A stretch of DNA of 16,119 bases from Bordetella parapertussis (GCA_945877995.1 CAMDXD010000038.1:1-16119), one strand, 5' to 3'; positions 1 to 7,224 are shown, numbered from the stretch's first letter. Notes: generated by a model from the sequence alone, not told the origin. Numbers and translations: made by a program.

Positions 1-836
1 CGATGGGTGCCGGCATCGCCATCGTCGCCGCCCGTGCAGGCTTTCGCACGATCGTCTACGACACCCGCCAGGCGGCGCTCGACCGCGCTCGCAAGCAGAC
101 CGAGGGTTTCTTCGCGAAATCGGTCCAGCGAGGCAAGCTGACCCAGGCAGAGGTCGATGCCATCCTTGCCCGCCTGCAAGGCACTACCGAGATCGGTGCG
201 ATGGCCGAATGCGACATCGTCATCGAGGCCGTGTTCGAAGACCTGCAGACCAAGCACGCGGTGCTGCAACAGCTCGATTCGGTATGCCCGGCCAGCACGC
301 TGTTCGCGTCGAACACGTCGACCCTCGCGATCACCGAGATCGCGGCAGGTTCAGGCCGCGCCGATCGCGTCGTGGGCATGCACTTCTGCCTGCCGGCGCA
401 GCTGATGAAGCTGGTCGAGATGTCGCCCGGCATTCGCACCAGCAACGACACGTTCGACGCCGCCTGGGCGTTCTGCAAGGCGATGGGGCAGACCCCGGTC
501 ACGACGCGAGACAACCCGGGGTTCATCCTCAACTACTTCCTGGTGCCGTTCAACAACGATGCGATACGCCTGGTCGAAGCGGGGGTGGCCAAACCGCGCG
601 ACATCGACCTGGCCATCAAGCGCGCACTGGGCTATCCGATGGGCCCGCTGGAGCTGCTCGACCTGGTCGGGCTCGATACGCACCTGCTGGTCGCCGAAGC
701 GCTGTTCGCGTCGACCCATGAACCGCGCGCGGCCGTGCCCGCGCTGGTGCGCAGGATGATCGCGGCCGGCCACCTCGGGCGCAAGACCGGCCAGGGGTTC
801 TACACATACGAGACCAACGCGATGTTCGGAGGCTGA
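1..836 (+). CDS. 3-hydroxyacyl-CoA dehydrogenase, main catalytic part (5' end cut by window)
   Basis: NAD-dependent oxidation of a 3-hydroxyacyl-CoA to the 3-oxoacyl-CoA, a beta-oxidation step in the cytoplasm. The first visible residues (MGAGIA) are the end of the GxGxMG dinucleotide-binding loop, so about ten N-terminal residues lie upstream of the window and the Met at base 3 is not the start. Numbering from that Met, visible family motifs are SNTSTLAI (103-110), the catalytic-His segment GMHFCLP (125-131, His127), LVEM with Glu139, NPGFILN (171-177), GYPMGPLELLD (210-220) and the C-terminal GRKTGQGFYTY (259-269). The usual HFFNP is HFCLP here. It ends at TGA 834-836, six bases before the next gene, which is in the same frame and encodes what looks like the rest of a long PaaH-type enzyme. 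High confidence for family; substrate unknown. Confidence 0.93.
   Translation, partial: MGAGIAIVAARAGFRTIVYDTRQAALDRARKQTEGFFAKSVQRGKLTQAEVDAILARLQGTTEIGAMAECDIVIEAVFEDLQTKHAVLQQLDSVCPASTLFASNTSTLAITEIAAGSGRADRVVGMHFCLPAQLMKLVEMSPGIRTSNDTFDAAWAFCKAMGQTPVTTRDNPGFILNYFLVPFNNDAIRLVEAGVAKPRDIDLAIKRALGYPMGPLELLDLVGLDTHLLVAEALFASTHEPRAAVPALVRRMIAAGHLGRKTGQGFYTYETNAMFGG
828..832 (+). promoter_or_regulatory. Shine-Dalgarno GGAGG for the second half-gene
   Basis: GGAGG lies inside the last codons of the upstream gene, ten bases before ATG 843. It matters because the two genes share a frame and are separated only by TGA plus two codons. A good ribosome site argues that the second half is started separately rather than that the stop is a sequencing error. 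Confidence 0.6.
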
Positions 837-842
837 ACCGAT

Positions 843-1511
843 ATGCCCTACACGATCCTGTCCACCGGACCCAGCGCCGCGTTCGCGGCCGATCACCCGC
901 TGCTGACTGGCGGCGCTGCGCAAGGCGAGGTCGTCGTCGTGCTCGGGCCTGGCGCGGGCGCGGCGGCCATGGCCCTTGCCCCGGCCAGCGACCGGGTCGC
1001 GGTGCTGGTCGAGCTCGGTACCGAATGCCTGGGCGAGTACACCGGCGAGTCGCGCGGGCAGGAGGGATCCTGCGTCGTGGGCTTCTCCCGCTTCCGGCTT
1101 GGCGACCTGCCACCGAGCAACCTGGTCGAGCTGGTGCGCCAGCCGGCCACGCCCGATGCAGTCATCGAGGCTGCACGCAGCGTGCTCGAATCGGCCGGGC
1201 TCGAAGTGGCCGTGTGTGGCGACTTCGTCGGTCGCATCGTCGATCGCCTCGTGCGTCCGTATTACAACGCTGCGCTGCGCCGGCTCGATGAAGGCCTGGC
1301 CACGGCCGACGACCTCGACACCACGCTGCGGCTCGGGCTGGGCTATCCGCAGGGTCCGATCAAGCTGCTGGAAGACAGCGGGCTGGCTGCGCACTGGCAG
1401 GTCTCGCAGGCCCTGTTCGAGCAGACGGGCGACACCGGCTACGCGCCGGCGCGCCGCGCGACCGTAGCCCACCGCCGCCAGGCTGGCACGACGAAGGACG
1501 GGCGCGCATGA
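843..1511 (+). CDS. 3-hydroxyacyl-CoA dehydrogenase C-terminal half (degenerate Rossmann + second 3HCDH domain)
   Basis: This 222-residue protein matches the back half of long (about 480-510 residue) PaaH/3-hydroxybutyryl-CoA dehydrogenases. Residues about 1-120 look like the reduced Rossmann domain, with no complete GxGxxG plus acidic residue pattern. Residues about 127-205 are a second 3HCDH helical domain: GDFVGRIVDRL (126-136), NAALRRLDEG (142-151), then LGYPQGPIKLLEDSG (166-180). It has no catalytic His/Glu of its own, so it probably folds onto the product of the preceding gene as a dimer-stabilising partner. It is in frame with that gene, with its own ribosome site GGAGG ten bases before ATG 843. 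The stop at 1509-1511 overlaps an ATG at 1508 (ATGA). The C-terminal tail after residue 205 is basic and unlike the family. Confidence 0.8.
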   Translation: MPYTILSTGPSAAFAADHPLLTGGAAQGEVVVVLGPGAGAAAMALAPASDRVAVLVELGTECLGEYTGESRGQEGSCVVGFSRFRLGDLPPSNLVELVRQPATPDAVIEAARSVLESAGLEVAVCGDFVGRIVDRLVRPYYNAALRRLDEGLATADDLDTTLRLGLGYPQGPIKLLEDSGLAAHWQVSQALFEQTGDTGYAPARRATVAHRRQAGTTKDGRA

Positions 1512-1534
1512 CGCGCTCGAGACCCATACGATGA
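1508..1534 (+). other. 8-codon mini-ORF bridging two genes (possible coupling peptide)
   Basis: The frame reads MTRSRPIR then TGA. Its ATG overlaps the stop of the upstream gene (ATGA), it has an AAGGA ribosome site nine bases upstream (1494-1498), and its stop overlaps the ATG of the racemase gene at 1531 (ATGA). The racemase start itself has no clear ribosome site. Termination-reinitiation coupling through this mini-ORF is an inference; chance is also possible in this sequence. Confidence 0.3.
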
Positions 1535-2661
1535 GCCAGCCACTGAAAGGCCTGCGCGTGCTCGACTTCAGCACGCTGCTTCCGGGACCGCTGGCCAGCC
1601 TCATCCTGGCCGAAGCAGGCGCGGAGGTGATCAAGATCGAACGTCCCGGCCGCGGCGACGAGATGCGTTCGTACGTGCCGCGTTTCGGCGAGGACAGCGT
1701 CAACTTCGCGCTGCTCAACCGCGGCAAGCGCAGCGTCGCCATCGACCTCAAAGCCGCCGGTGCCGTCGATCGGCTGGCACCGCTGATCGCCTCGGCCGAT
1801 GTCGTGCTCGAACAGTTCCGTCCCGGCGTGATGGATCGCCTGGGGCTGGGCTACGGCGCCCTGAGCGCTGCCAACCCGCGCCTGATCTACTGCGCGATCA
1901 CCGGCTATGGACAACACGGTCCGCGGGTGGACGTGGCTGCACACGACCTCAACTTCATCGCCGAGGCAGGCATGCTCGGCCTGTCTGCCGGCGCCGACGG
2001 TGCGCCGATCCTCCCGCCAGCGCTGATCGCCGACATCGCGGGCGGCACGTATCCCGCCGTGCTCAACATCCTCCTTGCACTGCGGGAACGTGACCGCACC
2101 GGCAAGGGAAGCAGGCTCGACATCGCGATGGCCGACAATGTCTTCACGTTCATGTACTGGGCGCTGGGCAATGCGCATGCCGCCGGGCAGTGGCCGCAGC
2201 CGGGTGGCGAACTCGTGACTGGCGGCAGCCCCCGCTACAACATCTACCGCACGCGCGACGATCGATTCATCGGGGCTGCACCCCTGGAAGACAAGTTCTG
2301 GGCGACGTTCTGCGAAGTCGTCGGCGTTCCGACCGAGGCCCGCGATGACGCGCGTGATCCGGCGGCAACGCGCGCCTGCGTGGCTGCGCTGATCGCGCTC
2401 GACACGGCTGACGGCTGGCGGGCCCGGTTCGAGGGGCGCGAAGTGTGCTGCTCGGTGGTGGCGACGCTGGCCGAGGCCCTCGCGTCTTCCCACTTCGCCG
2501 CGCGCGGCATCTTCGCGCGCTCACTGCAAGGCGATGGGCGCACCATTGCTGCGCTGCCGGTACCCGTCGACGAGGCGTTCCGTGCTTCGGTGCTCGACGC
2601 CGGCTACCCGGCCCTGGGTGAAGGCAATGACCTGCTTGCCCCCGAGCCAGCCCCCTCATGA
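1531..2661 (+). CDS. Alpha-methylacyl-CoA racemase-like protein (CaiB/BaiF class III CoA-transferase superfamily)
   Basis: 376 residues, the usual length of MCR/AMACR enzymes. The N-terminus LKGLRVLDFSTLLPGPLA and the AEVIKIERPG, LLNRGKRS and IDLK segments are standard for the superfamily. The residues that separate racemases from CoA-transferases fit a racemase: His138 in AAHDLNF, Asp168 in LIADIAGG and Glu253 in PLEDKFW. Their spacings (30 and 115) equal those I recall for the catalytic His126/Asp156/Glu241 of Mycobacterium tuberculosis MCR. The expected reaction is epimerisation of (R)/(S)-2-methylacyl-CoA so that a branched chain can enter beta-oxidation, which suits the 3-hydroxyacyl-CoA dehydrogenase upstream. 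Family membership is very likely; racemase rather than transferase is a strong inference. The start at 1531 was chosen for family alignment; its ribosome site is poor. Confidence 0.88.
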   Translation: MSQPLKGLRVLDFSTLLPGPLASLILAEAGAEVIKIERPGRGDEMRSYVPRFGEDSVNFALLNRGKRSVAIDLKAAGAVDRLAPLIASADVVLEQFRPGVMDRLGLGYGALSAANPRLIYCAITGYGQHGPRVDVAAHDLNFIAEAGMLGLSAGADGAPILPPALIADIAGGTYPAVLNILLALRERDRTGKGSRLDIAMADNVFTFMYWALGNAHAAGQWPQPGGELVTGGSPRYNIYRTRDDRFIGAAPLEDKFWATFCEVVGVPTEARDDARDPAATRACVAALIALDTADGWRARFEGREVCCSVVATLAEALASSHFAARGIFARSLQGDGRTIAALPVPVDEAFRASVLDAGYPALGEGNDLLAPEPAPS

Positions 2662-2678
2662 GTACGTTGCGATGCTAG
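2658..2678 (+). other. 6-codon mini-ORF bridging racemase stop and oxidoreductase start
   Basis: ATG 2658 overlaps the racemase stop (ATGA). The frame reads MSTLRC then TAG at 2676-2678, overlapping the ATG of the next gene at 2672. This repeats the arrangement at the previous junction (1508-1534). No good ribosome site is seen for either start, so it may only be incidental or help ribosomes reinitiate. Confidence 0.2.
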
Positions 2679-3679
2679 CCCTGGTCGTCGAGGCGCACGG
2701 GCCCATCGACAGCCTGCAGTTGCGCGACCGGGCGCAGCCGTCTGCCCCCGGTGCGGGCGAAGTGCTCGTAGAGGTGCACGCCGCAAGCATCAACTTTCCC
2801 GACCTGATGGTGATCGCGGGAACCTATCAGAACCTGCCGCCGTGCCCGTTCGTGCCGGGCAAGGACCTCGCGGGGCGGGTGGTGGCCACCGGGCCCGGCG
2901 TGTGTCGACTGCAATCCGGTGACCGCATCATGGCGCATGTGGAACATGGCGCGTTCGCCCAGCGCGTGCTGGTGCGCGAGCAACAGTGCCATGTGATGCC
3001 TGCCAGCATGAGCTACCAGCAAGGCGCCGCGATGGGCCTGGCCTACCTGACTGCCCACTTCGCGCTGGTCGAGCGCGCGCGGATGCAGCCGGGCGAGATC
3101 GTCATGGTGACCGGCGCAGCCGGCGGCGTAGGGCTCGCGGCAGTGCAGGTGGCCCGGGCGCTCGGTGCGACCGTGGTTGCCGCAGTCGGATCCGAGGCCA
3201 AGGCCAGGTTCGTCGCCGCACAGGGCGCGCACCACGTCGTGCGTACCGACCGGCCCTCGCTGAGAGACGCGCTGCGCGAGCAGGTGTACGCCGCCGTCGG
3301 CAAGCGTGGCGTCGACGTGGTCATCGACCCGGTCGGCGGCGACGTGTTCGACGCGAGCCTGCGCACGATGGCCTGGTGCGGCAGGCTGGTGATCGTCGGC
3401 TTCGCGGAGGGCCGGATCCCCGAGGTAAAGGCGGGGCTGCTGCTGGTCAAGAATATCTCGCTGATCGGGCTGCAGGTCAGCGACTACCGCGATCGTGCAC
3501 CGGACAGGGTCGACCAGGTACAGGACGAACTGTATCGATTGTTCGAGCGTGGCAGCCTGAGCCCCTCGATCATGGCCACCTTCCCGCTGCAGGATTACCG
3601 CGCCGCGCTGCACACGGTGCAGGACCGTACCGTTCTCGGAAAGGTCGTGCTCGACCTTTGCGGGCAATCGTCAGATTGA
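2672..3679 (+). CDS. NADPH:quinone oxidoreductase-type MDR enzyme (zinc-independent)
   Basis: 335-residue medium-chain dehydrogenase/reductase. The N-terminal GroES-like domain has HAASINFPDLMVIAG and PFVPGKDLAGRV; the nucleotide-binding domain has VTGAAGGVGLAAVQVA followed by ALGATVVAAVGS. A later KRGVDVVIDPVGGDVF segment is typical of QOR and related enoyl reductases. The catalytic-zinc Cys/His ligands of alcohol dehydrogenases are absent. It likely reduces an activated C=C bond or a quinone with NADPH. The start was set at ATG 2672 because MLALVVEAHGP aligns with the family N-terminus; in-frame starts further upstream would only read the racemase gene out of frame. It lies ten bases after the racemase stop, so is in the same operon. 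The precise substrate is unknown; an acryloyl- or crotonyl-CoA-type reductase is an alternative. Confidence 0.9.
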   Translation: MLALVVEAHGPIDSLQLRDRAQPSAPGAGEVLVEVHAASINFPDLMVIAGTYQNLPPCPFVPGKDLAGRVVATGPGVCRLQSGDRIMAHVEHGAFAQRVLVREQQCHVMPASMSYQQGAAMGLAYLTAHFALVERARMQPGEIVMVTGAAGGVGLAAVQVARALGATVVAAVGSEAKARFVAAQGAHHVVRTDRPSLRDALREQVYAAVGKRGVDVVIDPVGGDVFDASLRTMAWCGRLVIVGFAEGRIPEVKAGLLLVKNISLIGLQVSDYRDRAPDRVDQVQDELYRLFERGSLSPSIMATFPLQDYRAALHTVQDRTVLGKVVLDLCGQSSD

Positions 3680-3692
3680 GTCACCGGTACGC

Positions 3693-3708
3693 TCACCAGG
3701 CCAGGTGA
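3693..3708 (+). repeat. Short inverted repeat in the 71-base gap before the racemase-superfamily gene
   Basis: TCACC (3693-3697) pairs with GGTGA (3704-3708) around AGGCCA. A further TCACC lies at 3681-3685. There is no T-run, so it is not a convincing terminator. It could be an operator or processing hairpin, or chance. Confidence 0.25.
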
Positions 3709-3750
3709 AGCGGGCCCATCCCCCATCCCAATTCGAAGGAGTACTTCAAG

Positions 3751-4479
3751 ATGGCACGACTCGGGCTTCTTGTTCCATCATCGAACACCTCGGTAGAAAC
3801 CGAGTTCCATCGCACGCTTCCCGACGCGGTGACGCTGCACGTGGGACGCCTGTTCCTCACCCAGGTCACGCCGGAATCGGTGCGCCGGATCGTCGCCGAC
3901 ATGGAGGGGCAGGCAAAACTGCTGGCCTCGGCCGATGTCGACCTGATCGTGCTCGGCGCAACCCTGCCCAGCCTGCTCAATGGCCTGGGCTACGACCAGC
4001 AGTTGATCGGCACGATCGAGGCGGCCACCGGCAAGCCTGCAACCACCACCACCACCGCGCTGGTCAAGGCCTTGCGTCGCATGGATGTCCGGCGCGTGGT
4101 GATGGGTGCGGCCTATGACGACACGATGAACGGCGTCGCCTGCAACTTCCTGCAGGCGAGCGGTTTCGAGGTCCTGGAAGCTGCGTCGCTCGGCTACGTG
4201 GACAACCTGCAGATCGGCCGGCTGTCGTCGGAGACGGCCTACGAACTGGGTTGCAGGATCGCCCGGCCCGAGGCCGACGCGATCGTGCTCGCGTGCACCA
4301 ACTGGATGACGCTCGATGTCATCGAGCGCATCGAGGCCACCACGGGCAAGACGGTGATCACGACGACGCAGGCGACGCTGTGGGCAGCACTCGGCCTGCT
4401 GGGCGTGGAGCCACGGGCAGGTTTCGGCCGCCTGATGCACATGAGTGCCGAACGCGCGACCTCGACGCCGGCTGCGTGA
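3751..4479 (+). CDS. Asp/Glu racemase superfamily enzyme, arylmalonate decarboxylase / maleate isomerase-like
   Basis: 242 residues. The start has an AAGGAG ribosome site nine bases upstream. The N-terminal GLLVPSSNTSVETEF (5-19) is the substrate-carboxylate loop of maleate cis-trans isomerases and relatives. These enzymes normally use two cysteines. Here the first position is Ala70 in LGATLPS (67-73), while the second is present as Cys182 in VLACTNWMTLD. Tyr122 in AAYDD is in the place of the conserved active-site Tyr. One cysteine at the C-terminal site, with a small residue at the other, is the pattern of arylmalonate decarboxylase, which decarboxylates malonates with a single Cys. A decarboxylase or other one-sided acid/base enzyme is therefore more likely than a racemase or cis-trans isomerase. 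The stop overlaps the next ATG (TGATG). Confidence 0.85.
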   Translation: MARLGLLVPSSNTSVETEFHRTLPDAVTLHVGRLFLTQVTPESVRRIVADMEGQAKLLASADVDLIVLGATLPSLLNGLGYDQQLIGTIEAATGKPATTTTTALVKALRRMDVRRVVMGAAYDDTMNGVACNFLQASGFEVLEAASLGYVDNLQIGRLSSETAYELGCRIARPEADAIVLACTNWMTLDVIERIEATTGKTVITTTQATLWAALGLLGVEPRAGFGRLMHMSAERATSTPAA

Positions 4480-4652
4480 TGGAGACGCACGCCGATGTCC
4501 TGGTGATCGGCGGTGGCGGCGCCGGCCTTGCGGCAGCGGCCGAGGCGGCGGCTGGCGGCCGCAGCGTAATCCTGCACCACCTGGGCTGGGCCTTCATTTC
4601 CGGACGCATTGCAGGACGCCATGCAGGCCAGAGAGCGGAGCAGGCACGATGA
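4479..4652 (+). pseudogene. Internally deleted FAD-dependent oxidoreductase remnant (57 residues)
   Basis: The frame opens with ADVLVIGGGGAGLAAAAEAA (5-24), the complete beta-alpha-beta FAD loop of fumarate reductase/succinate dehydrogenase-type flavoproteins, and continues to GGRSVIL. At residues 33-35 it passes directly into LGWAFISGRIAGRHAG (35-50), which resembles the last helix at the extreme C-terminus of the same class (GxxxxSGRIAGxxA). The family is normally 450-550 residues, so some 400 residues are missing between the two ends, apparently by an in-frame deletion near 4575. The frame is otherwise clean and keeps its operon junctions: TGATG at its start and ATGA at its end. It cannot be an active enzyme; whether the short peptide is made is unknown. 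Confidence 0.7.
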
Positions 4653-5173
4653 TCTTCATGAGTCAGAGCGGGCTGGCCGACCCCAGCCGCCAGGCCGAGT
4701 GGGATGCGTGGTATCTCGAACACCTGGCGATCATGGCTACGGTACCCGGCGTGCTTTCCGCCCAGCGGTTCACCACCAGCAGCGCGGGCCATCCGCCATC
4801 GCTCGGGCTCTACACGATCACGTCGCCAGAGGTGTTCAACGGTGCCTACTACCAGAGCGTGCGCGGCATGGGGTCGTGGCTGCCGCTGATCGCCCGCGAA
4901 CACTACCGCCGCAATCTGTTCGAAGGGCTAGACTGCGCGCCTGAAGTCGAAGCCGGGCAGGTGCTGCTGCTCGAAGACCTGAAGGCGGTGCCCGCCGGCG
5001 ACGCCAGCGCGTCCTCGCCCGGCGTTTACTGCCTGCGATCGGTGGGGCTCGATCGATCGACGCCCTGCCGCCTCGTCCAGGTGGCGCCCGACGCGCCTGC
5101 GTCCCTGCCGCACCGTCCCGAAGTTGCAGTCTACCGTCCGGTCAGTGCACGCCTTGCGGGGAAGCCGGCATGA
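4649..5173 (+). CDS. Dimeric alpha/beta-barrel (EthD-like) protein of unknown function
   Basis: 174 residues. The segment AEWDAWYLEHLAIMATVPGV (about 16-35) followed by SAQRF is the first beta-alpha unit of small ferredoxin-like dimeric alpha/beta-barrel proteins that occur in many degradation clusters, and the second half (from about 110) looks like a diverged second barrel unit. I cannot assign a reaction. The start at ATG 4649 has GGAG eight bases upstream and overlaps the preceding stop (ATGA); an in-frame ATG at 4658 is an alternative. The end overlaps the SDR gene by four bases, so it is translationally coupled to both neighbours. Confidence 0.7.
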   Translation: MIFMSQSGLADPSRQAEWDAWYLEHLAIMATVPGVLSAQRFTTSSAGHPPSLGLYTITSPEVFNGAYYQSVRGMGSWLPLIAREHYRRNLFEGLDCAPEVEAGQVLLLEDLKAVPAGDASASSPGVYCLRSVGLDRSTPCRLVQVAPDAPASLPHRPEVAVYRPVSARLAGKPA

Positions 5174-6222
5174 AGCACGGTGTGGCAGTGATCGTCGGCG
5201 CGACCGGCCTGATCGGGCAGCGCCTGGCGCACCACCTGCAGGGCACGGGCGCGTGGGACCTCATCGGACTTTGCCGCAACTCGACCCGGCCGAGCCCGAT
5301 ACCCCTGCTGTCGGTGGACCTGGTCGATGCCACAAGCTGCCGGCAGGCCGTGGCGGGCCTCGACGCGGTCACGCATGTGTTCTATACGGCACGCTTCGAC
5401 CATCCCGAAGGCGTCCATGAGTCGGTCGACACCAACGCGGCGATGCTGCGCAACGTGGTCGATGCGATCGATGCCGCCTCGCCGCGGCTCGTCCACGTGC
5501 ATGCCGTGCACGGAACCAAGTATTACGGCCACAACTTCGGGCCGATTCCGGTGCCAGCCAGCGAAGACAGCGCCCGGGCCTCGCGGGTCAATTTCTACTT
5601 TCCGCAGGAGGACTACCTGCGCGAGCGCAGCAAGGTGCGCCCATGGACATGGAGCACCTCGCGCCCGCACATCTTCTGCGACGACTCACCAGGGACGCCC
5701 CGCAACCTGCCGCTGCTGCTCGCGGTCTACGCAACCGTCCTGCGCGAGGCCGGGGAGCCCCTGTACTTTCCCGGCACCGAGGCCAGCTACCGCGCGCGTA
5801 CGCAGTTCACCGATCTTTCGATGCTGTCGCGGATGATCGAATGGATGGCGATCACGCCAGCCTGCGCGAACCAGGCGTTCAATGTCGTGAACGGCGACTG
5901 CCCGCGCTGGTGCGACCTGTGGCCGGTGTTCGCCGCCTGCTTCGGCATGCAGCCCGGGCCGGTCCGCCCCGCCCGGCTGCGCGAGATGATGGCGCCGCGA
6001 GCCGCGCAATGGGATGCCATCGTCACGCGCCATGCGCTCGAGCCCTCGAGCCTTGGCGACGCGGTGTTGTGGGAGTACGGCGACTATGTTTTCTGGCCGG
6101 AGTGGGACATCGTTTCAGACATGAAAAAAGCCCGCCAGCACGGTTTCACGGAGCAACTCGACAGTGCCCGGCAGTTCGTCGCGCTGTTCGACCGGATGCG
6201 TGCGCAGCGGATCATCCCGTAG
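5170..6222 (+). CDS. PRISE-type SDR oxidoreductase, copy 1 (progesterone 5-beta-reductase/iridoid synthase-like)
   Basis: 350-residue extended SDR. GATGLIG (10-16) is the NADP(H) loop; VTHVFYTAR (67-75) matches the PRISE VTHxFY motif; HGTKYYG (114-120) carries the probable catalytic Lys117 and NFYFPQED (141-148) the probable catalytic Tyr143. SRPH follows at about 164-167. PRISE enzymes reduce alpha,beta-unsaturated carbonyls with NADPH rather than acting as ordinary Ser-Tyr-Lys SDRs. ATG 5170 overlaps the upstream stop (ATGA). It aligns gap-free with the SDR at 9371-10423 (148/350 identities by hand), with the same length. A Bug receptor gene follows after 13 bases, as for the second copy. 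The substrate is unknown. Confidence 0.85.
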   Translation: MKHGVAVIVGATGLIGQRLAHHLQGTGAWDLIGLCRNSTRPSPIPLLSVDLVDATSCRQAVAGLDAVTHVFYTARFDHPEGVHESVDTNAAMLRNVVDAIDAASPRLVHVHAVHGTKYYGHNFGPIPVPASEDSARASRVNFYFPQEDYLRERSKVRPWTWSTSRPHIFCDDSPGTPRNLPLLLAVYATVLREAGEPLYFPGTEASYRARTQFTDLSMLSRMIEWMAITPACANQAFNVVNGDCPRWCDLWPVFAACFGMQPGPVRPARLREMMAPRAAQWDAIVTRHALEPSSLGDAVLWEYGDYVFWPEWDIVSDMKKARQHGFTEQLDSARQFVALFDRMRAQRIIP

Positions 6223-6235
6223 GAGGAGACTTCGA

Positions 6236-7198
6236 ATGAAGAGCATCTGCCACGCATTGATCATGGCATCGCTGTCGGTTGCCGCGACTGCCCATGCACA
6301 GACTTACCCGGACAAGCCCCTTCGCTGGATCGTGCCTTGGCCACCGGGCGGCGGCGCCGACGTGCTGTCGCGCATGCTGAGCGGGCGGCTGGCCGAGTTG
6401 ATGGGCCAGCCGGTGATCATCGACAACCGCGGCGGCGCGGCGGGCAACATCGGTGCAGAGGTCGCCGCACGCGCGATCCCCGACGGCTACACCATCGCCT
6501 TCGCCTACTCCGGCACGCACTCGATCAATCCACACATCTATTCGAAGATGCCGTTCCGCGACAGCGATTTCGCGCCGGTGATCTGGTTGTCGATGGTGCC
6601 CCAGGTACTGGTAGTCAATCCGGCCGTTGCGGTCAAGAGCGTGAAGGAACTGATCACGCTTGCACGTGCACGCCCCGGTGAACTGACCTTCGGCTCCAGC
6701 GGCAACGGCGCCATCAACCACCTTACCGGCGAGCTGTTCAACATGCGCGCGGGCACGAAGATCCTGCATGTTCCCTACAAAGGGGGTGGCCCGGCCTCGA
6801 TCGCGCTGATCTCGGGCGAGATCAGCATGATCTTCGGTGAGCCGGCGACCATCGTGCAACAGGTCAGGTCGGGCAAGCTGCGCGCGATCGCAGTGACCAG
6901 CGCGGCGCGCGCCAAGGCCATGCCCGAATTGCCGACGCTGGCCGAGTCCGGCATCGCCGATTACGAGGTCACGTCATGGAACGGCGTTCTGGCGCCGTCG
7001 GCGACCCCGCGCGAAATCATCAACCGGCTGAACACTGAATTCAACCGGATGCTCGCGGCACCGAGCATGCAGACAAGGATGCTCGAGTTCGGGTTCGAGC
7101 CCATGGGCGGAACACCCGAGCGGTTCGGGAGCCTGATCCGCGATGAGCTTGCCAAATGGGCGCCGGTCGTGAAGGCGGCCAACATCAAGATCGATTGA
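6236..7198 (+). CDS. Bug-family (TctC-like) periplasmic solute receptor, Bug 1
   Basis: 320 residues. The signal peptide at 1-21 ends in AHA before QTYPDKP, the classic Bug mature N-terminus. PWPPGGGADVLSR (34-46), then PVIIDNRGGAAGNIG and IPDGYTIAFA are the ligand-loop and domain-1 motifs; HVPYKGGGPA and the PTLAESG segment are also family hallmarks. Bug proteins bind small organic anions, often di- or tricarboxylates, in the periplasm. AGGAGGAG (6221-6228), overlapping the end of the SDR gene, is a very strong ribosome site, suiting an abundant binding protein. No TctA/TctB partners are in the window, so it either borrows membrane subunits from elsewhere or serves as a sensor. Confidence 0.93.
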   Translation: MKSICHALIMASLSVAATAHAQTYPDKPLRWIVPWPPGGGADVLSRMLSGRLAELMGQPVIIDNRGGAAGNIGAEVAARAIPDGYTIAFAYSGTHSINPHIYSKMPFRDSDFAPVIWLSMVPQVLVVNPAVAVKSVKELITLARARPGELTFGSSGNGAINHLTGELFNMRAGTKILHVPYKGGGPASIALISGEISMIFGEPATIVQQVRSGKLRAIAVTSAARAKAMPELPTLAESGIADYEVTSWNGVLAPSATPREIINRLNTEFNRMLAAPSMQTRMLEFGFEPMGGTPERFGSLIRDELAKWAPVVKAANIKID

Positions 7199-7224
7199 CG
7201 AGACACTGAAGGGAAGAATTTCCG

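Noticed and set aside
2534..2671. Upstream extension of the quinone oxidoreductase gene
   Set aside because: The added residues only translate the racemase gene out of frame and do not resemble an MDR N-terminus; ATG 2672 fits the family.
4479..4652. The 57-residue frame as a stand-alone small FAD-binding protein
   Set aside because: The beta-alpha-beta loop without the rest of the domain cannot hold FAD, and the C-terminal part resembles the far end of a full-length flavoprotein, so a deletion remnant explains it better.
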